In this document: positions 23,452 through 35,042 of the stretch, one piece after another
Layout: each line of letters begins with the position of its first letter
Position numbering within the stretch: position 1 is the first letter of the stretch
Assembly (NCBI GenBank): GCA_002270565.1
Contig: NQMI01000064.1
Span: 125,404-189,403 of the forward strand
Direction of reading: 5' to 3'
DNA length: 64,000 nucleotides
From: Stenocarpella maydis
Lineage: Eukaryota; Ascomycota; Sordariomycetes; Diaporthales; Diaporthaceae
Notes under the pieces: model-generated
Databases searched by the model: none
The model's input: only the letters and a program-made list of their open reading frames with translations
What the model was told of the DNA's origin: nothing
Translations under genes and position numbers: made by a program

Positions 23452-24780
23452 GAAGAGAAAAGGGTGAGGAGGAAGGAAGAAAAAGAAGAGAAAAAAAAAG
23501 GACAGGGCATCAGCACAAGCCTGCCTGTCAACCCACACCAGTCCTGTCGTCCTGTCATGCTGCCGTCCTGTCATGCTGCCATCCCGTCATGCTGTCATGC
23601 TGTCATTCTCCAAACCGTTCTGGCCGTTCCAGCACCGTACCAAGCCTGCTCCTAAGCGCCGCCCAAAAATCAAGGAACGGCAAGCAACGCAGCCCCCGAG
23701 TCACCTACACTAGTCACTACGGATCCGACCTCGAAACGACAAGAGACAGCAAGAGACAAGATGCTGGTCGTTACTTGAACACCGTCTCGGTCTCATCTCT
23801 GCAACGGTTGACGGCTCGCAGCCAAACCCTTGGGACAGCAGCCACATTTAGTAACCAGTCTCGATAGTCGCCGTCCTCCAGCTAGCTAGAGTCAGCCAGT
23901 CAATCGCTCGCGCCTGTTCTTCTGCGACTTTACTACAGACACGCCCTTGTCCTCCCGCACCGCGCCTATCACACACACCGTCGCGTCTGCCCCTCCTCCT
24001 CGTCGACGTCAAGACGAGGGCCCCATCAAGAGCAGGGGGTGGGGGAAGAAGAAGCAAAGGCAAGCGGGCCATTCTGCGTCCCCTGTCCTGACGCACCCCC
24101 CCCCAATTGTTGATCTCCCTGATCCCCCTGCCCAAAACCTCCGACCCCACCCACCGTCCAAGACGTCCCCCCCGTCTTGCCGTCGGTCGTCGTGGCTGTT
24201 GTCCCACACACGAGGACGAAGTGGACTTCCATCGAAGCTTGCCTTGTCTGCCTTGCACTTGCACTTAGAGCCCGGGGCGACGGGGACAGTTGGCATACCT
24301 GACTGGGGTTGAAGGTAGATAGCCCATCGCTGTGAAGGCCAGCTGGGCTTCTCTAGGGCCCCTGTCGTGATCAAGTTGCCCCTCGGTGCGAACTGGCTGC
24401 CGTACTGTTTAGTGTGTGTGTACATCGTACATAGATACAGACAGAGAAGGAGGGGGGTACGCGCAACAAGCCAACCAACCGTTCATGTTAAACGCACCCG
24501 GGCCAAAGCACAAGTAAAGAAGCAGTCCAGCAACCAGCTCACCCGCCCCATCGTCACCTGTGATGCCCTGGTAGGCACATAAGTACCTTGCTAGGGTAAC
24601 CTACCCGGTTGGAATCATTCAATCCACGGCCTGGCCTCGTCAAGGTTTCGCGGCCCTGTGCCCAACAGCGGCAAGCAACACCCAAACTTGTATCAAGGCA
24701 ACAGACAGCAACAGCGATAGCGACAGCGACAGCAATAAGACCAGCAGCCAACCAGGTGGGTAAAAAGAGCGAGGGCAGAG

Positions 24781-24810
24781 ACGGACAGACGGACAGACAG
24801 ACAGACAGAG
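24781..24810 (+). repeat. (ACAG)n-like simple repeat in the STE20 upstream region
   Basis: Repeated ggacagac/acagacag words, preceded by agcgacagcgacagc repeats at about 24717-24735. Confidence 0.85.
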
Positions 24811-25251
24811 AGGGCCCACGGCCAAGACAAAGCTCCCAGGTTTCCCTAGGCAAGAAGAAGTCGACCACCCTCGTTCAGTTCCAACAACGTGCACCGGACC
24901 ACCACTGCCCAGTTGAACCCCCCCCCCTTCTCCAATCCGGTCGTTCTCCTCGCATTTGCTAGAGTGTGGGCATCCTCTGCTTCTCTGACGCTGGCTGCAC
25001 CGGTCAGGCTCGCTCGCGCTCTTCATGCTCAGGCCCGGCCTCGCATCGCGCATCCCTCTGCTCATCTCCGTCCGGCGTCTTCATTGGTAGACCGCCCAGA
25101 GGCTCGGGCCCCTTCCGCCTTCTCATCCCACACGCCCTGCCCTGTCTCGCCCTGTCCGTCCATCTCCCGGCTCTCATACCGTCAGCATTCTTCCGTTTTG
25201 CCTTTCCTACCCCCCCCTCTTTCCGCCCGGTCTTCGACGTTGCGTTGGATC

Positions 25252-28247
25252 ATGGACGGCTCAAGCCAAAACAACACTAATCTCGCCTCGAGCAACTCCT
25301 CGCGACGAAGACTCACAAAGAAGCCGCCCAGCTCGCACTCCCAGTACCAGCAGCACTCGCAGCACCGCAGCTCCAACAGCATCGATGGTCGCTTTGACAC
25401 CCAATCCGTCCAGAGCAAACGCAGCTCCACGAGCCTGAGGCGAGCGCCAAGTGCTCCACCCGCAAGGACTCCCACCTCCAACAACGCGTCAAACAGTTCC
25501 TCACCACGCCATCCTCCCACCTCTGCCCACAGCGCCGCCGCCGGTACCGCTTATTCCCACCGCTCGCAGAATCCCTCCCCGATCGTGCCCAGCAGCGAGT
25601 TTGCCGGCCTCTCCTTCTCGTCACACCCCCATTCCGCCGCTGCCAACCGCGACCCTGCCCGCAGGGACCACCACCGTCTGTCCGATCCCCACAACAGCAA
25701 TCTTAATCACGGCACGGCCTCGGCCACGTCCACCCATCGTCACCTCCATTCCAAGGCCTCCGAAGAATTCATCGGCGCCCCATTCGACGGATCTGCGATC
25801 CTCAACCGCATCGAGGCCACAAAATCCCCCACCACACACCAGCGACCGTCGATCCCACACTCTGCCTACACCTCACCAGATCCCCGTGTCCCTGGCCCGA
25901 CGCTCGATTACTCCGCCAGCTTCTCGGCTGCTCCCGACATCATGGCCGCCGAGAAGTCGCAGGGCGCCAAGGTGTCCGAGAATCAATTGAACGGGCCCAA
26001 GAGATTCTCGGACGAGGCAAAGGAGCCCAAGATGCCCTCCGTTCTTAGGAAGAAGTCTGGCTTCACCGGCTTCATGACTAGCCTGGTCGGCTCGCCCAAG
26101 AAGCCAACCATCTCAGCCCCCGAGAACCCCGTCCATGTCACCCACGTTGGCTATGATAGTTCCACTGGCCAATTCACGGTTGGTTGCCCATTCCCTCGCG
26201 GACACACACCAGACTCCCCTCCCCTCCCCCCCCCAAAAAAAAAAAAGAAAAACCCTTTTCCTCCACAACCTGGGCGAAGCCGCCGGCTCGATTGCTCGGA
26301 TTGAGCGCGGGGGTATTTCCTGCTAACCTATGCCCTCTCATAGGGACTACCCAAGGAATGGCAACGGTTGATCAACGAGAGCGGCATCCCTGAGAAGGAC
26401 AGGCAGGCGAACCCGCAGATGCTCGTCGACGTGCTCACGTTCTACAAGGAGACGACAGAGAAGCCTCACGAGGACCAGAACCTGGAGAAGTTCCATGATG
26501 TTCGAGCCCCCGAGATGCGCCAGCTGAGCTCTCAGCCTGGGTCGGCCACGTTGCCCCCACCGGGATATACGGGTATGTCACCTATGATCAGCCCGCCTGC
26601 TAGCCCGCGGTTTCCTCAGAATATTGAAGGCAGTTTCGAAAATCCCCGGTCCCCCCCTCCGGTCCCGAAAGGTTTTGGTTCCCATCCTCCCAAGGATATC
26701 AACCTGGTGCCCAACCGGCCAGCTCCCAAGCCCCCGGTCTCCATGTCGAGCCGCGCGAATGCCCCGGTCCCCTACCCCACCAAAGATTCTGGCATCGGCA
26801 TGCCACCGGCTGGCGAGGAAGGCCCATATAACCACTCCAAGGAGCCCCCGACCATGCTACCCGAAGAGCACCGGTCGAGGTCCCGGTCGAACTCCCGGGT
26901 CAACGTCCCCACCAACCCCGCCCCCGCCCNNNNNNNNNNNNNNGTCCAGCCCTCCCCGGCCGCATACCAGCAGCAGTTGATGCAGCAGCAGCAGGAACAG
27001 GCCATGGCCCAGACCCAGGCAGCCATGACAGGCCAGATCGGCCGGGCCCCGAGCAAGAGACAGCAGAACCAGCAGCCGACCCCACCTCAGTCACAACACC
27101 AGTTCGCAAGGGGCCCCGAGCAAAACGGCGCGCAGCGGCACCAGCAGCCACAGGTTGGCGCTGTGCCAGGCGCCAGGCCTCGCCAGCGACAACAGAGGCA
27201 CAGCAACGGAATCGATGTCATCGCCTCGCTCAAGCGCATTTGTTCGGAAGGCGATCCCCGGGAGATTTACCGTGGCTTCTCCAAGATCGGCCAGGGTGCC
27301 TCTGGTGGGGTGTATACTGGACACGAGAGAGGCAGCAACCGCCTCGTCGCCATCAAGCAGATGAACCTGGAGCAGCAGCCCAAGAAGGACCTGATCATCA
27401 ACGAGATCCTGGTCATGAAGGAGAGTTCCCACCCCAACATTGTCAACTTCATCGACAGCTACCTCTGCGGCGGGGAGCTCTGGGTCGTCATGGAGTACAT
27501 GGAGGGGGGGAGCCTGACTGACGTTGTCACGTTCAACATCATGACCGAGGGCCAGATCGCGTCGGTCTGCAGAGAGACCCTGAAGGGGCTGCAGCATCTC
27601 CACTCCAAGGGTGTTATCCACCGCGACATCAAGTCCGACAACATCCTGCTGTCGATGGAGGGCCACATAAAGCTCAGTAAGTCCTCGCTGCTGGCAGGCC
27701 CGCCGGTGCACTGCATGCTAACGTATTGGATCAGCCGATTTTGGGTTCTGTGCTACCATCAATGAGGCCCACAACAAGAGGACGACCATGGTCGGAACCC
27801 CGTACTGGATGGCCCCCGAGGTTGTGACCCGTAAGGAGTATGGAAGAAAAGTCGACATCTGGTCGCTTGGCATCATGGCCATCGAGATGATCGAGGGAGA
27901 GCCGCCGTACCTCACCGAGTCGCCCCTCCGAGCTCTTTGGCTCATCGCTACCAACGGTACCCCGACCATCAAGGATGAGAACAGCCTCTCAGCAGTCTTC
28001 CGGGACTTCTTGTACTTTGCACTGAAGGTGGACCCAGAGAAGCGAGCCAGCGCCCACGATCTGCTCAGAGTATGCTGCTTCCGTCAATTTTGTCTTCACT
28101 GTCTGTTAGCGCAAGGAGAGATGCTAACCCAAGATTTTGCAGCATGAATTCATGAAAGAATGTGTTGACTTGTCTCAATTATCACCACTGGTGCGCGCAG
28201 CACGCGAGGCCAGAGCCCAGGAGAAGGCACGCAAGGGCGGCCAATGA
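25252..28247 (+). CDS. STE20: Ste20-type p21-activated protein kinase (PAK)
   Basis: Ste20/PAK kinases are activated by Cdc42/Rac and act at the top of MAP-kinase cascades for mating, filamentous growth and polarity. Exons 25252-26178, 26344-27676, 27735-28069 and 28143-28247 give 899 residues, counting the gap. A long Ser/Pro/Gln-rich N-terminus leads to a CRIB motif split by intron 1 ([21 protein letters not shown], then [10 protein letters not shown]). No PH domain precedes the CRIB, which argues for Ste20 rather than Cla4. The kinase domain begins near residue 621 with GQGASGGVY, then [13 protein letters not shown] (about 735), DFGF and GTPYWMAPE. The tail [14 protein letters not shown] matches the G-beta-binding motif of yeast Ste20. 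Intron 1 has an unusual GTTGGT donor. A run of 14 N (26930-26943) lies in the disordered region; the frame is kept at the given gap length. Confidence 0.95.
26930..26943. other. Assembly gap (14 N) within STE20 exon 2
   Basis: It sits in a proline-rich linker directly after a run of CCCGCCCC-type sequence, so a GC-rich low-complexity stretch probably failed to sequence. The true length, and so the exact residue count, is unknown. Confidence 0.97.
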
Positions 28248-31200
28248 ACAACGAACCCGATACCCGAGTTACATTTCGACGATTACTTCACACAAGCGGC
28301 CAACCTTTGTAAACCAACACCAGCGACCATGTTGCCGACATCAAGACTCTGATATATAGATTCGGGTGCACATATTCGACCGCAGGCTTCAGGCATTTTT
28401 TATTGGTTCTGTCTGGTCACAATTCCGATTACTGCGTCCTGCGGGAGCGGGCCGACCGACGCCTTTGTCATTTATCGAGCACTTGACACGAGGCCATGGG
28501 CGACTTTGATGAGAGGGATGGAGTGAGAGAGCAAAAAGAGATAGATAGAGACAGTTTCTGAGAAGAGGCCCAGGTGGGAGGCCTCATGCAGCGACCACGT
28601 GTCCCTGGGGGACTGAGATGAAATCACAAGCCCTCAAGAGGCCCGCCAGGATGTTATCGCGCCGCGGCCTGGGGTTGTTATACGCTCAAGACATGCCTCT
28701 ACGAACCGAAGAAAGGGATCTAATTCGAAGTCGTCGTCGTCCGGGCAAGCCGTCAGTCCTGGGTAGCATTGGCTCCCCTCCCCCCTCCCCTTTTTTTTGT
28801 GTGAGCTGATGAGGAAAGAGGAGCCATGACCGGTCAGGGTCAGGCCAGACGACATGCAGGGATGGGTTGGATGGGACGGGATGTGTACAACTGTGTTCTT
28901 CTACTCTGCCATATCGCAAAGGATCTGGCAATGCCGGACCAGAGACGTTCGGGGTAGGCAGTGGGCTTGAAGGGCCGTGTGCATGGGAACGAAACCAATG
29001 TCCTTGACCGTAGGGAGTGTCGGGACGACTTGAAAGGGACGGCAGGCCGGAAGTTGGCCTTTTGCGTGTCCGGAAGATGGTGCGACTTGACCATGGACTG
29101 CAACTGGTGGTTGCAGTGAAGGCTTGTCATCTTCATAGTCTCTTGGCTCATTTGGCAGAGAGACAGACCACTGTGGGAAATGCCGGGGGCGCTGAACGGA
29201 AGGAAAGGACCCGGCTGTCAGGTATGTGGCCATGGTCTCTCGACAGGAGCAACAGGCCAGGTGCAGGCAATGGCTTCTTCGCGCCCTGCCACACTCTGGC
29301 GCTGCTCTGGGCTTGCTTTGGTAGAAGAGATGCGGAAATTCGAAATCGGTTTCCCCGCGTAGGACCCCCAGGACAGCATGCCGCCACGCCCCCACCCCAA
29401 AGCTGGACTCGAAGAGATACTGGGAGAATGAATGGGGTCGGTGCGCACAGGAGCTGCCAAAAAGATAGAGCAAGTTGCCAACGTGCCGTGGCGGCCTGGC
29501 AGGGCTGCGGAGACAAGCAGGCAATGTTGGTTCAATTCTGGGAGATGACCACACCTGGCCTCGGTATACCACCACCGCCCTGCTGCCTGCCCTTGTCTCA
29601 TCCCGACAAGCAGTAGATATACTTGGCCAAGTCCCATCTTCCTTCCGGATTGAAGGCTTCAACCAGGCTTGTGCTGCTTGAACTTGGCATTCTCGACACC
29701 CACAGTTGCGGGCCATGGGCTTCTCAAATCCCTACACCCCTTGGACAAAATTTGGCACTCAAGCCGGCACAATACCCCGCTCACCGCACCTTGATCATTG
29801 AGAAGGGACAGATGATCTGTGCCGGGCCAAAAGGCTGATTAGGCAAGTGGTGTGGTGAGAGGGCTTTTGGTCCTCGTCATGGCTTCTGATTTGACATGTC
29901 ACAGACTGTGCCACTGTATCCTCGTGCTTATTCTGAACTGAGCACTCAATTGGACTATCTGAATTATAGGACTCGTGGTTAACCTCTTTGGCAACTTGGC
30001 GACAGTTGTGGACAAAAGGCAACCTACCAGGAATTGGACGCATTATCCAAAGCGCCATCACCTAACTGAATTGGCTCTGCACTTTTGTTTTGCGGCGTTT
30101 CTATTCCACAGATCCCCACAGACATAATCCAGTGCGCAGCCAAAGGATAGCAGGGCTCCTGGCCAAGTGAGCACATGCAGGCACGGGGTTTGAAAATTTG
30201 GATTCGGAGTCATTTGTATCCTCTGAGGTGCTCTGGGCTCCAGACATTCCCTGGGGCCTTTTACCCATGTCCCAGGGCTCCATGATCACTGAGCAAAACA
30301 ATAGCTGTGGGTCGGGGTTTTGCTAGGCAATATACATGTACACAGAGTTGGACAGAACCATCCATCCTGGCTGCGCCGAAACTGTGAAGCCATGCATGTT
30401 ATATCACTCTGCGGGTTGACTTTTGCATCATCTGCGGAGCCAGAATTACCTTCTTACTGGCCGAGAGCTGTGGCATGGGCCAAGATGGTAGAAATAATTA
30501 AGCGTCATTTAAATACCTCGGCACACTAGTCTCAGCTACCAGAATTGTATCATGCGGTTTGCGGATCCTGGCTGGACCTCGAAAGGCGGAACCTCAAGCT
30601 TGAGAGGAAGTGCGTCTGTTGTCTGATCCTGCTCTCTCGGTCGGGCACATACATTTCCCAGTCGGCAAGTTCGCCGGCCTGGACCCATGGCGCAGCGAAG
30701 TGCTGGAAGACACTGAGGAGGATCTCGTGCGCAAACCGGTCAAGACAGCGCTGAGAAACAAGATTAGCGAAGCCACCAATCAGGCTGTCGGCGACGGTCT
30801 GGTGTTGCTTTGTATGGCGGCCATCCGCCCACGTTGGGACATGAGTATCGGCCTCTCGTTGGGCTTGTACACAAGAGGTGCATCAGCTTGTTGCAAGGGG
30901 AGCAGGGTCTTCTAGCTGCCTGCCCCGTAGCCAGGAACCACCTCGCGGGTGTTGGTCTCGGGATTCTGAAGATGGGGTCTTGTTGAAGCGGCCCTGCGGA
31001 AGGAAGTGTAACGAGGTTGTGATGTGATAAAATTGGGCTTGGCTGCGGCCAGCGGGAACCACAGCGGAGGAGTTCACTCCAACCTTGAGCTATTAATAGT
31101 GCTGTGACTGGGAGCGACATGCTATCCAGCCTCAAGAATTTGGACACTTGGACCTCCTGGCTTCCTGATCGGCCATCAGCCCGGGACTAACTACTCCGTA

Positions 31201-31901
31201 ACCCTTTGCGAATCGCTGGTCTTGCAGCGATTTTCACTTCAAGTGTTGGTGTCACATTGAACCTTGTCCCAGACAGACAAGACCCCCTGGACGGTGAAGA
31301 TGAGGGCAAGCAGTGCTTTCATTCACTGGCAACATGTTGCCCAACAACTACCGGTTGGTTGGATTCCAAGCACGGGAGTCAACCCCATAGCCTAGACGCC
31401 TAGACCATACAGGAAATGTGTGATCCTTCAGCGCTTATCAACCAAGGCCGTACTTTGGATTATTGATGATTTTAACCACATCATCCTGCAGTGCAGAGGG
31501 ACAAGCCTATAATAGATCGTCATGCTATTATTATACGGGTATATACTATCTGTATGCCGTCTTGCAGTCCTGGAGACGGCAGCTTTATATCATGCATTTC
31601 GACCAATTTTGTCCGCGTGTGGAAGGCCTGAGTCAAAGGCACAGAACTTGTGCGCCAGTCTTGGGCGGCTTAACAGGTACGGCCTGACACTAGTTAAGGC
31701 CTCGAATACAAGACTTGTTGGACACGAAGAGGGGGGGGGTCCTTGTTCAGGTGGTCCAGCAGCCGCCCCGGGTGTCGCGGTGACCAGGTCAACGCCCTTG
31801 CCTGGGCAGCCTGTCCTCAGCCCGCCTGCTGGCGCCGGCGATGGCGATGGCGCACGTCTGGCTGTGGTGCTCCAGCAGGCCCCACGCGGCGAACAAGATC
31901 T
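28248..31901. other. 3.6-kb gene-free region downstream of STE20
   Basis: No gene is supported. Long overlapping frames exist on both strands at about 28900-29700 (up to 271 codons on the minus strand) but they lack family resemblance and splice signals. A 101-codon plus-strand frame at 30610-30915 has a more protein-like middle (LDPWRSEVLEDTEEDLVRK) and could be a gene remnant. A tRNA-like sequence lies at 31360-31411 on the minus strand. Confidence 0.5.
31360..31411 (-). pseudogene. tRNA-like sequence lacking an anticodon arm
   Basis: Read on the minus strand it gives a D-arm-like TGGTCTAGGCGTCTAGGC and, close behind, a T-arm-like GGGGTTGACTCCC, matching the A and B box layout of tRNA genes. 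The spacing is too short for an anticodon arm and the acceptor ends pair poorly, so it is not a working tRNA. It may be a decayed tRNA gene or the head of a tRNA-derived SINE. Confidence 0.35.
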
Positions 31902-32618
31902 TCAGCGGGCCGAGTGGGAGCCGGTGGGATGGGAGCATTCGTCGACAACATACAACTCATCCGCAGGCTCGACAGAGGGCTCCTGGGCCTGGACCTCAGC
32001 GGCCTCTTGCACCTGGGCCTCGTCGTCGCCGCCGCCGCCGCCGTCCTCGGAGCTCTCGGAAACCTCAGCCTTGTCCTCCGCGTCCTTCCTTGGGCTACCC
32101 CTGCCCCAGTTCATGAGCCTGGTGAGATAGCTGGCGCCCTCGGGGTTCTCGGCGGCGGCGGCGGCGGCGGCAGCTTCCTTCTTGTCGGCGGCGGCGGCGG
32201 CTCGTGCTTCTTTCCTGGCGCCGTTGGCCACCCTGCGTGCCTCCTTATTTGCAGCCTTGTTGCTGTCGCGCTTCTCCCGGCGGACCTCCTTCCTCTCCAC
32301 GCGCCCGGCCTTGCGGGCTTCCTTGTTGCCGGGGTTGTCGGCTGGAGCGCGGCGGGCGGCGCGCTTGGTTCTGGCCCGAGCCGGCTCCGCCTCGGAAGGA
32401 GAAGCATCCCCCTTGGAGTTCTCCTCGGGCGCGGCGTGGGCGGAGACGTCAGCGGCAGCTCCAGTGGCGGTATCCCCGGCTGTCTCGAGCCCTGCCGGGG
32501 CGGAGACAGGCGTGGCGGTGGCGTTGAGGGTGGCACCCTTGATGATAGGAGCATTCTCTACGTCCTTGGTGGCGGTGCCACCGCGGTAGCGGAGGACGGT
32601 GGTGACGACGCGGACCAT
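31902..32618 (-). CDS. Hypothetical disordered protein, Ala/Lys/Glu/Arg-rich
   Basis: A single uninterrupted frame of 238 residues that I do not recognise. It starts MVRVVTTVLRYRGGTATKD and soon turns into low-complexity sequence: an Ala/Pro/Thr segment, a basic segment with ARRAPADNPGNKEARKAGR and NKEARRVANGARKEAR, an alanine run, the short hydrophobic motif YLTRLMNWGRGSP, and an acidic C-terminus. No signal peptide or membrane segment is visible. The best support for it being a gene is a TATA box with a CCAAT box 80 bp upstream on the same strand. A long frame also runs antisense (31743-32711), so strand choice rests on that promoter and on the charged composition. Possible roles cannot be inferred. 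Confidence 0.5.
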   Translation of the reverse strand: MVRVVTTVLRYRGGTATKDVENAPIIKGATLNATATPVSAPAGLETAGDTATGAAADVSAHAAPEENSKGDASPSEAEPARARTKRAARRAPADNPGNKEARKAGRVERKEVRREKRDSNKAANKEARRVANGARKEARAAAAADKKEAAAAAAAAENPEGASYLTRLMNWGRGSPRKDAEDKAEVSESSEDGGGGGDDEAQVQEAAEVQAQEPSVEPADELYVVDECSHPTGSHSAR

Positions 32619-32698
32619 GTTTGTTTCGGGGCTGTCTGCGGAGGAGAGGAGACAGTGTTGAAAGGGAGCCAGGGTGCGTTTCGGCCTCTCAGTGCAGG

Positions 32699-32718
32699 AT
32701 TATATATATAATTATTGG
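32699..32718 (-). promoter_or_regulatory. TATA box and adjacent CCAAT box upstream of the disordered-protein gene
   Basis: On the minus strand CCAAT is followed at once by AATTATATATATAATC, centred about 90 bp upstream of the ATG at 32618. It is the clearest TATA element in this part of the window. Confidence 0.5.
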
Positions 32719-33870
32719 CGTCCAGAGAATTGTCTGACTGGACACGGTTCTTGAATTGGTTGGAAAAATTAGCAACACTCTCCAAAACCTGCGAGCCGAA
32801 CGGCCCTATTTAAGTCTGTCAGTGGCGCAATACGTTGGCGATGCTGACTGCCGCCGTGTGTAAGTGCTGGTGGTGGCGGTTGTCAGCGTCAGCCAGTGGT
32901 AGCCGATCACCAATGGAGATGGGTAATCAGTTGAGTGGTTTACCAAGGACTGACAGGTGTGCCATGTCAACAGCCTGGCACACAAACCAAACGTAGTCGC
33001 ATGTTAGCACGCGCCATTGAATGTACTTTGTTGTTTTCCTCGCCCGCGCCCCCCCCCCCCCCCACTGCGGCAAACTGTGACAGTGTTCGGAGTGTTTTAA
33101 GCATTCAAGCACGGCTTATACGCAGTGCGCACAGTTCCAATGTATTTCAAATGGGCTTCCACAGATCACTATCAGATCCCTCGCCCGCCTTTCCTCGCCT
33201 GTAGCAGCCGCAGGTAATTTGTGAGCCTGAAACCCGGATGCATTCTGCAGCCGATGGCATCCCCGCAGCCCTCGAGTTTGTCAGCGCATGAGCCAAGCTG
33301 CACGTCCTTGTCATTCTGTCATGGAAGCCCGATCTTGTGACGGGGCGGAAGATACGAGTTTCCAGCTAGGAAATTGCCTGACAGTCACGTTCCCTGTCGA
33401 GGCCACCGGGATGCTGCTGTTTCCTCTGCCCAGCCAGCTTTGGAAATCTCCGTCCCGCTCAGAAGTGGTTCTCTCTTCCTTTTTTGCACAGCCCACCTAT
33501 CTTGGTCAGTTACTCAGCAGCTGGTAACTCGGTAATCGGCTCCCTGCCCTATGTCACAAAGACGTCTTGCGTCAACAGGGTCCCAGAGGGCCGGTTAAGG
33601 ACAACAAACTGAGGCCACCCCCCATCTTCGGCGCTCAAGACAACAGGTATCATTCCGTGGTGGTCGCAAAGTGTGCCGCTGATTGCAACATGGCCAAATG
33701 TGACGGGCCAAACCGCCAGGGGCACGCTAGTCACGCAACTTTGCTATCCGGATGGGGTTGTGGTTCATCATGAAAGCCTCGGGTTCCGCATGCTTGACGT
33801 ATCGAAATATCCTGGGCTCCTGAAGGGCAGGATTTCTCCCTACCCAGAACGCCAGATGCCATGCATGCCC
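32719..33870. other. Intergenic region between the disordered-protein gene and the CCC1-like gene
   Basis: It holds a run of about 15 C at 33048-33063 and no convincing coding frame or RNA gene. The left end is the promoter side of the 31902-32618 gene and the right end is the 3' side of the transporter gene. Confidence 0.5.
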
Positions 33871-34940
33871 TCACACGGACCCGTGGCCGGAATCCAAGAG
33901 TCTCACGATGCCGTAACTCGTAGCCGCCGCCAGCGCACCGACCAGGAGCGTGTGAAGAGCGCCCCAGACACCGGCCCTCTTGTTGTGGATAGTTACATAG
34001 GTCTTGACGTAGCCAAAGGCAAGCAGGATGACGACCGTGATGGCGATGCTGACCAGCAGGGCCTGCCCCGCCGAGTCCATGACGAAGTAGGGGATCATTG
34101 GGATCAGGCCACCGGCAAAGTAGCTCAGGCCCATTGTGACGGCCGAGACCCAGGCGGCGCTGGTGTCTGGCTCGGGCAGCTGCAGCTCAAAGTCCATCAT
34201 GAACCTCAGCCACCTCTCCTCGCGCTTGGGGTCACCGGTGACGCACAGCTCGTCGACGACGCCGCGGGCGGCGGCCCGCGAGATGCCGTACTTGTCAAAC
34301 ACCTCGTATATCTCCTCACGCTCGCGCTCCGGGCAGTGGTCGACCTCCCAGCGCTCGCGCTCGTACTCGGCCTCCCAGTGCTGCCGCTCGGTGGCGGCGG
34401 CCAGGTAAGCACCCAGGCCCATGCTGATCATGCCCGAGAAGAGCTCGGCCAGGCCGCTTTGGTACGCGTCAGTCACCTGCCACCAGCCCCGGGGTGATGC
34501 TGCAGAGATCAGGAATGGCACCTACCCGATGACAACCAGCTTGGTGCTCCCGAGGGACGAGAGGCCAGCCGTCAGGGCGAAGGGGACGGTGAGGCCGTCT
34601 GCGAAGCCGACTGTTGGTTTTTGTCTGTTAGTGTTGGTCTGGTCTGTTCCCACGTCTACGGGAATGGCGGCCGCAGAGGGCTGGAGACCAGGCTGCATCA
34701 CCTACTCGTCATGTCCCTGATCATGTCCCCATTGCTGCTGTGCTCCTCGTGGTGGTGGGGATCGTGCTGGTGGCCGGCATGTCGCTGGGAAGGCCGCCTC
34801 AGGGCGTCGGGGCGGAGCAGTGGTGAGCCGGGTGGGGCGCGCTCGACAGCCGGCTCGGCTCCGTGGCCGCGCGGGTGGTGATGGCGCCCGTTGGCGGTGC
34901 GGCTGCCAAGCAGCGGGGCTACTTCTGAGGGATTGGCCAT
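33871..34940 (-). CDS. CCC1: CCC1/VIT1-family vacuolar iron/manganese transporter
   Basis: CCC1/VIT1 proteins move Fe2+ or Mn2+ into the vacuole and protect the cytosol from iron overload. Exons 34706-34940, 34526-34610 and 33871-34456 give 301 residues (yeast Ccc1 is 322). The N-terminus is a His-rich soluble tail. The first membrane segment spans exons 1 and 2 and has the family signature RDMTIGFADGLTVPFALTAG followed by LSSLGSTKLVVIGGLAELFSGMISMGLGAYLAA. A charged cytosolic loop (ERQHWEAEYERERWEVDHCPEREREE) carries the Glu-rich metal-binding domain of this family. Three further hydrophobic segments follow. The last acceptor is AAAG, weaker than usual but the only one that keeps the conserved VVIGGLAEL junction. 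Branch sites CTGAC are present. Metal specificity is not readable from sequence. Confidence 0.9.
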
Positions 34941-35009
34941 GGCGCGGACAGATGGTGCAGGTTGTCACGTGCAAGGGCCTTGGTTTGGGATTGGATGATC
35001 AAGGGCGGT

Positions 35010-35042
<33 letters not shown>

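Larger units (their letters stand above)
20386..25251. other. Nearly 5-kb intergenic region before STE20
   Basis: The left part holds the SCP160 3' end. A TATA-like agatataaga at 21051 followed by a pyrimidine-rich leader precedes a 23-codon frame at 21213-21284. Three long purine tracts lie at about 22217-22280, 23101-23196 and 23452-23503, and a possible MITE sits between the last two. From about 23900 the DNA is rich in CT, CCCC and CAGA repeats and probably forms the STE20 promoter and long leader. I recognise no protein gene. Confidence 0.5.

Noticed and set aside
29520..29540. B-box-like ggttcaattc
   Set aside because: No A box at the needed distance upstream and no tRNA fold.
28901..29716. 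271-codon minus-strand frame downstream of STE20
   Set aside because: No domain, no signal or splice structure, and an overlapping 199-codon plus-strand frame of similar quality; typical of GC-rich noncoding DNA.
31743..32711. 322-codon plus-strand frame rich in Gly/Val/Leu
   Set aside because: It is the antisense shadow of the Ala/Lys/Glu-rich minus-strand gene; glycine and valine runs mirror GCC/GGC repeats, and the TATA/CCAAT boxes point to the minus strand.
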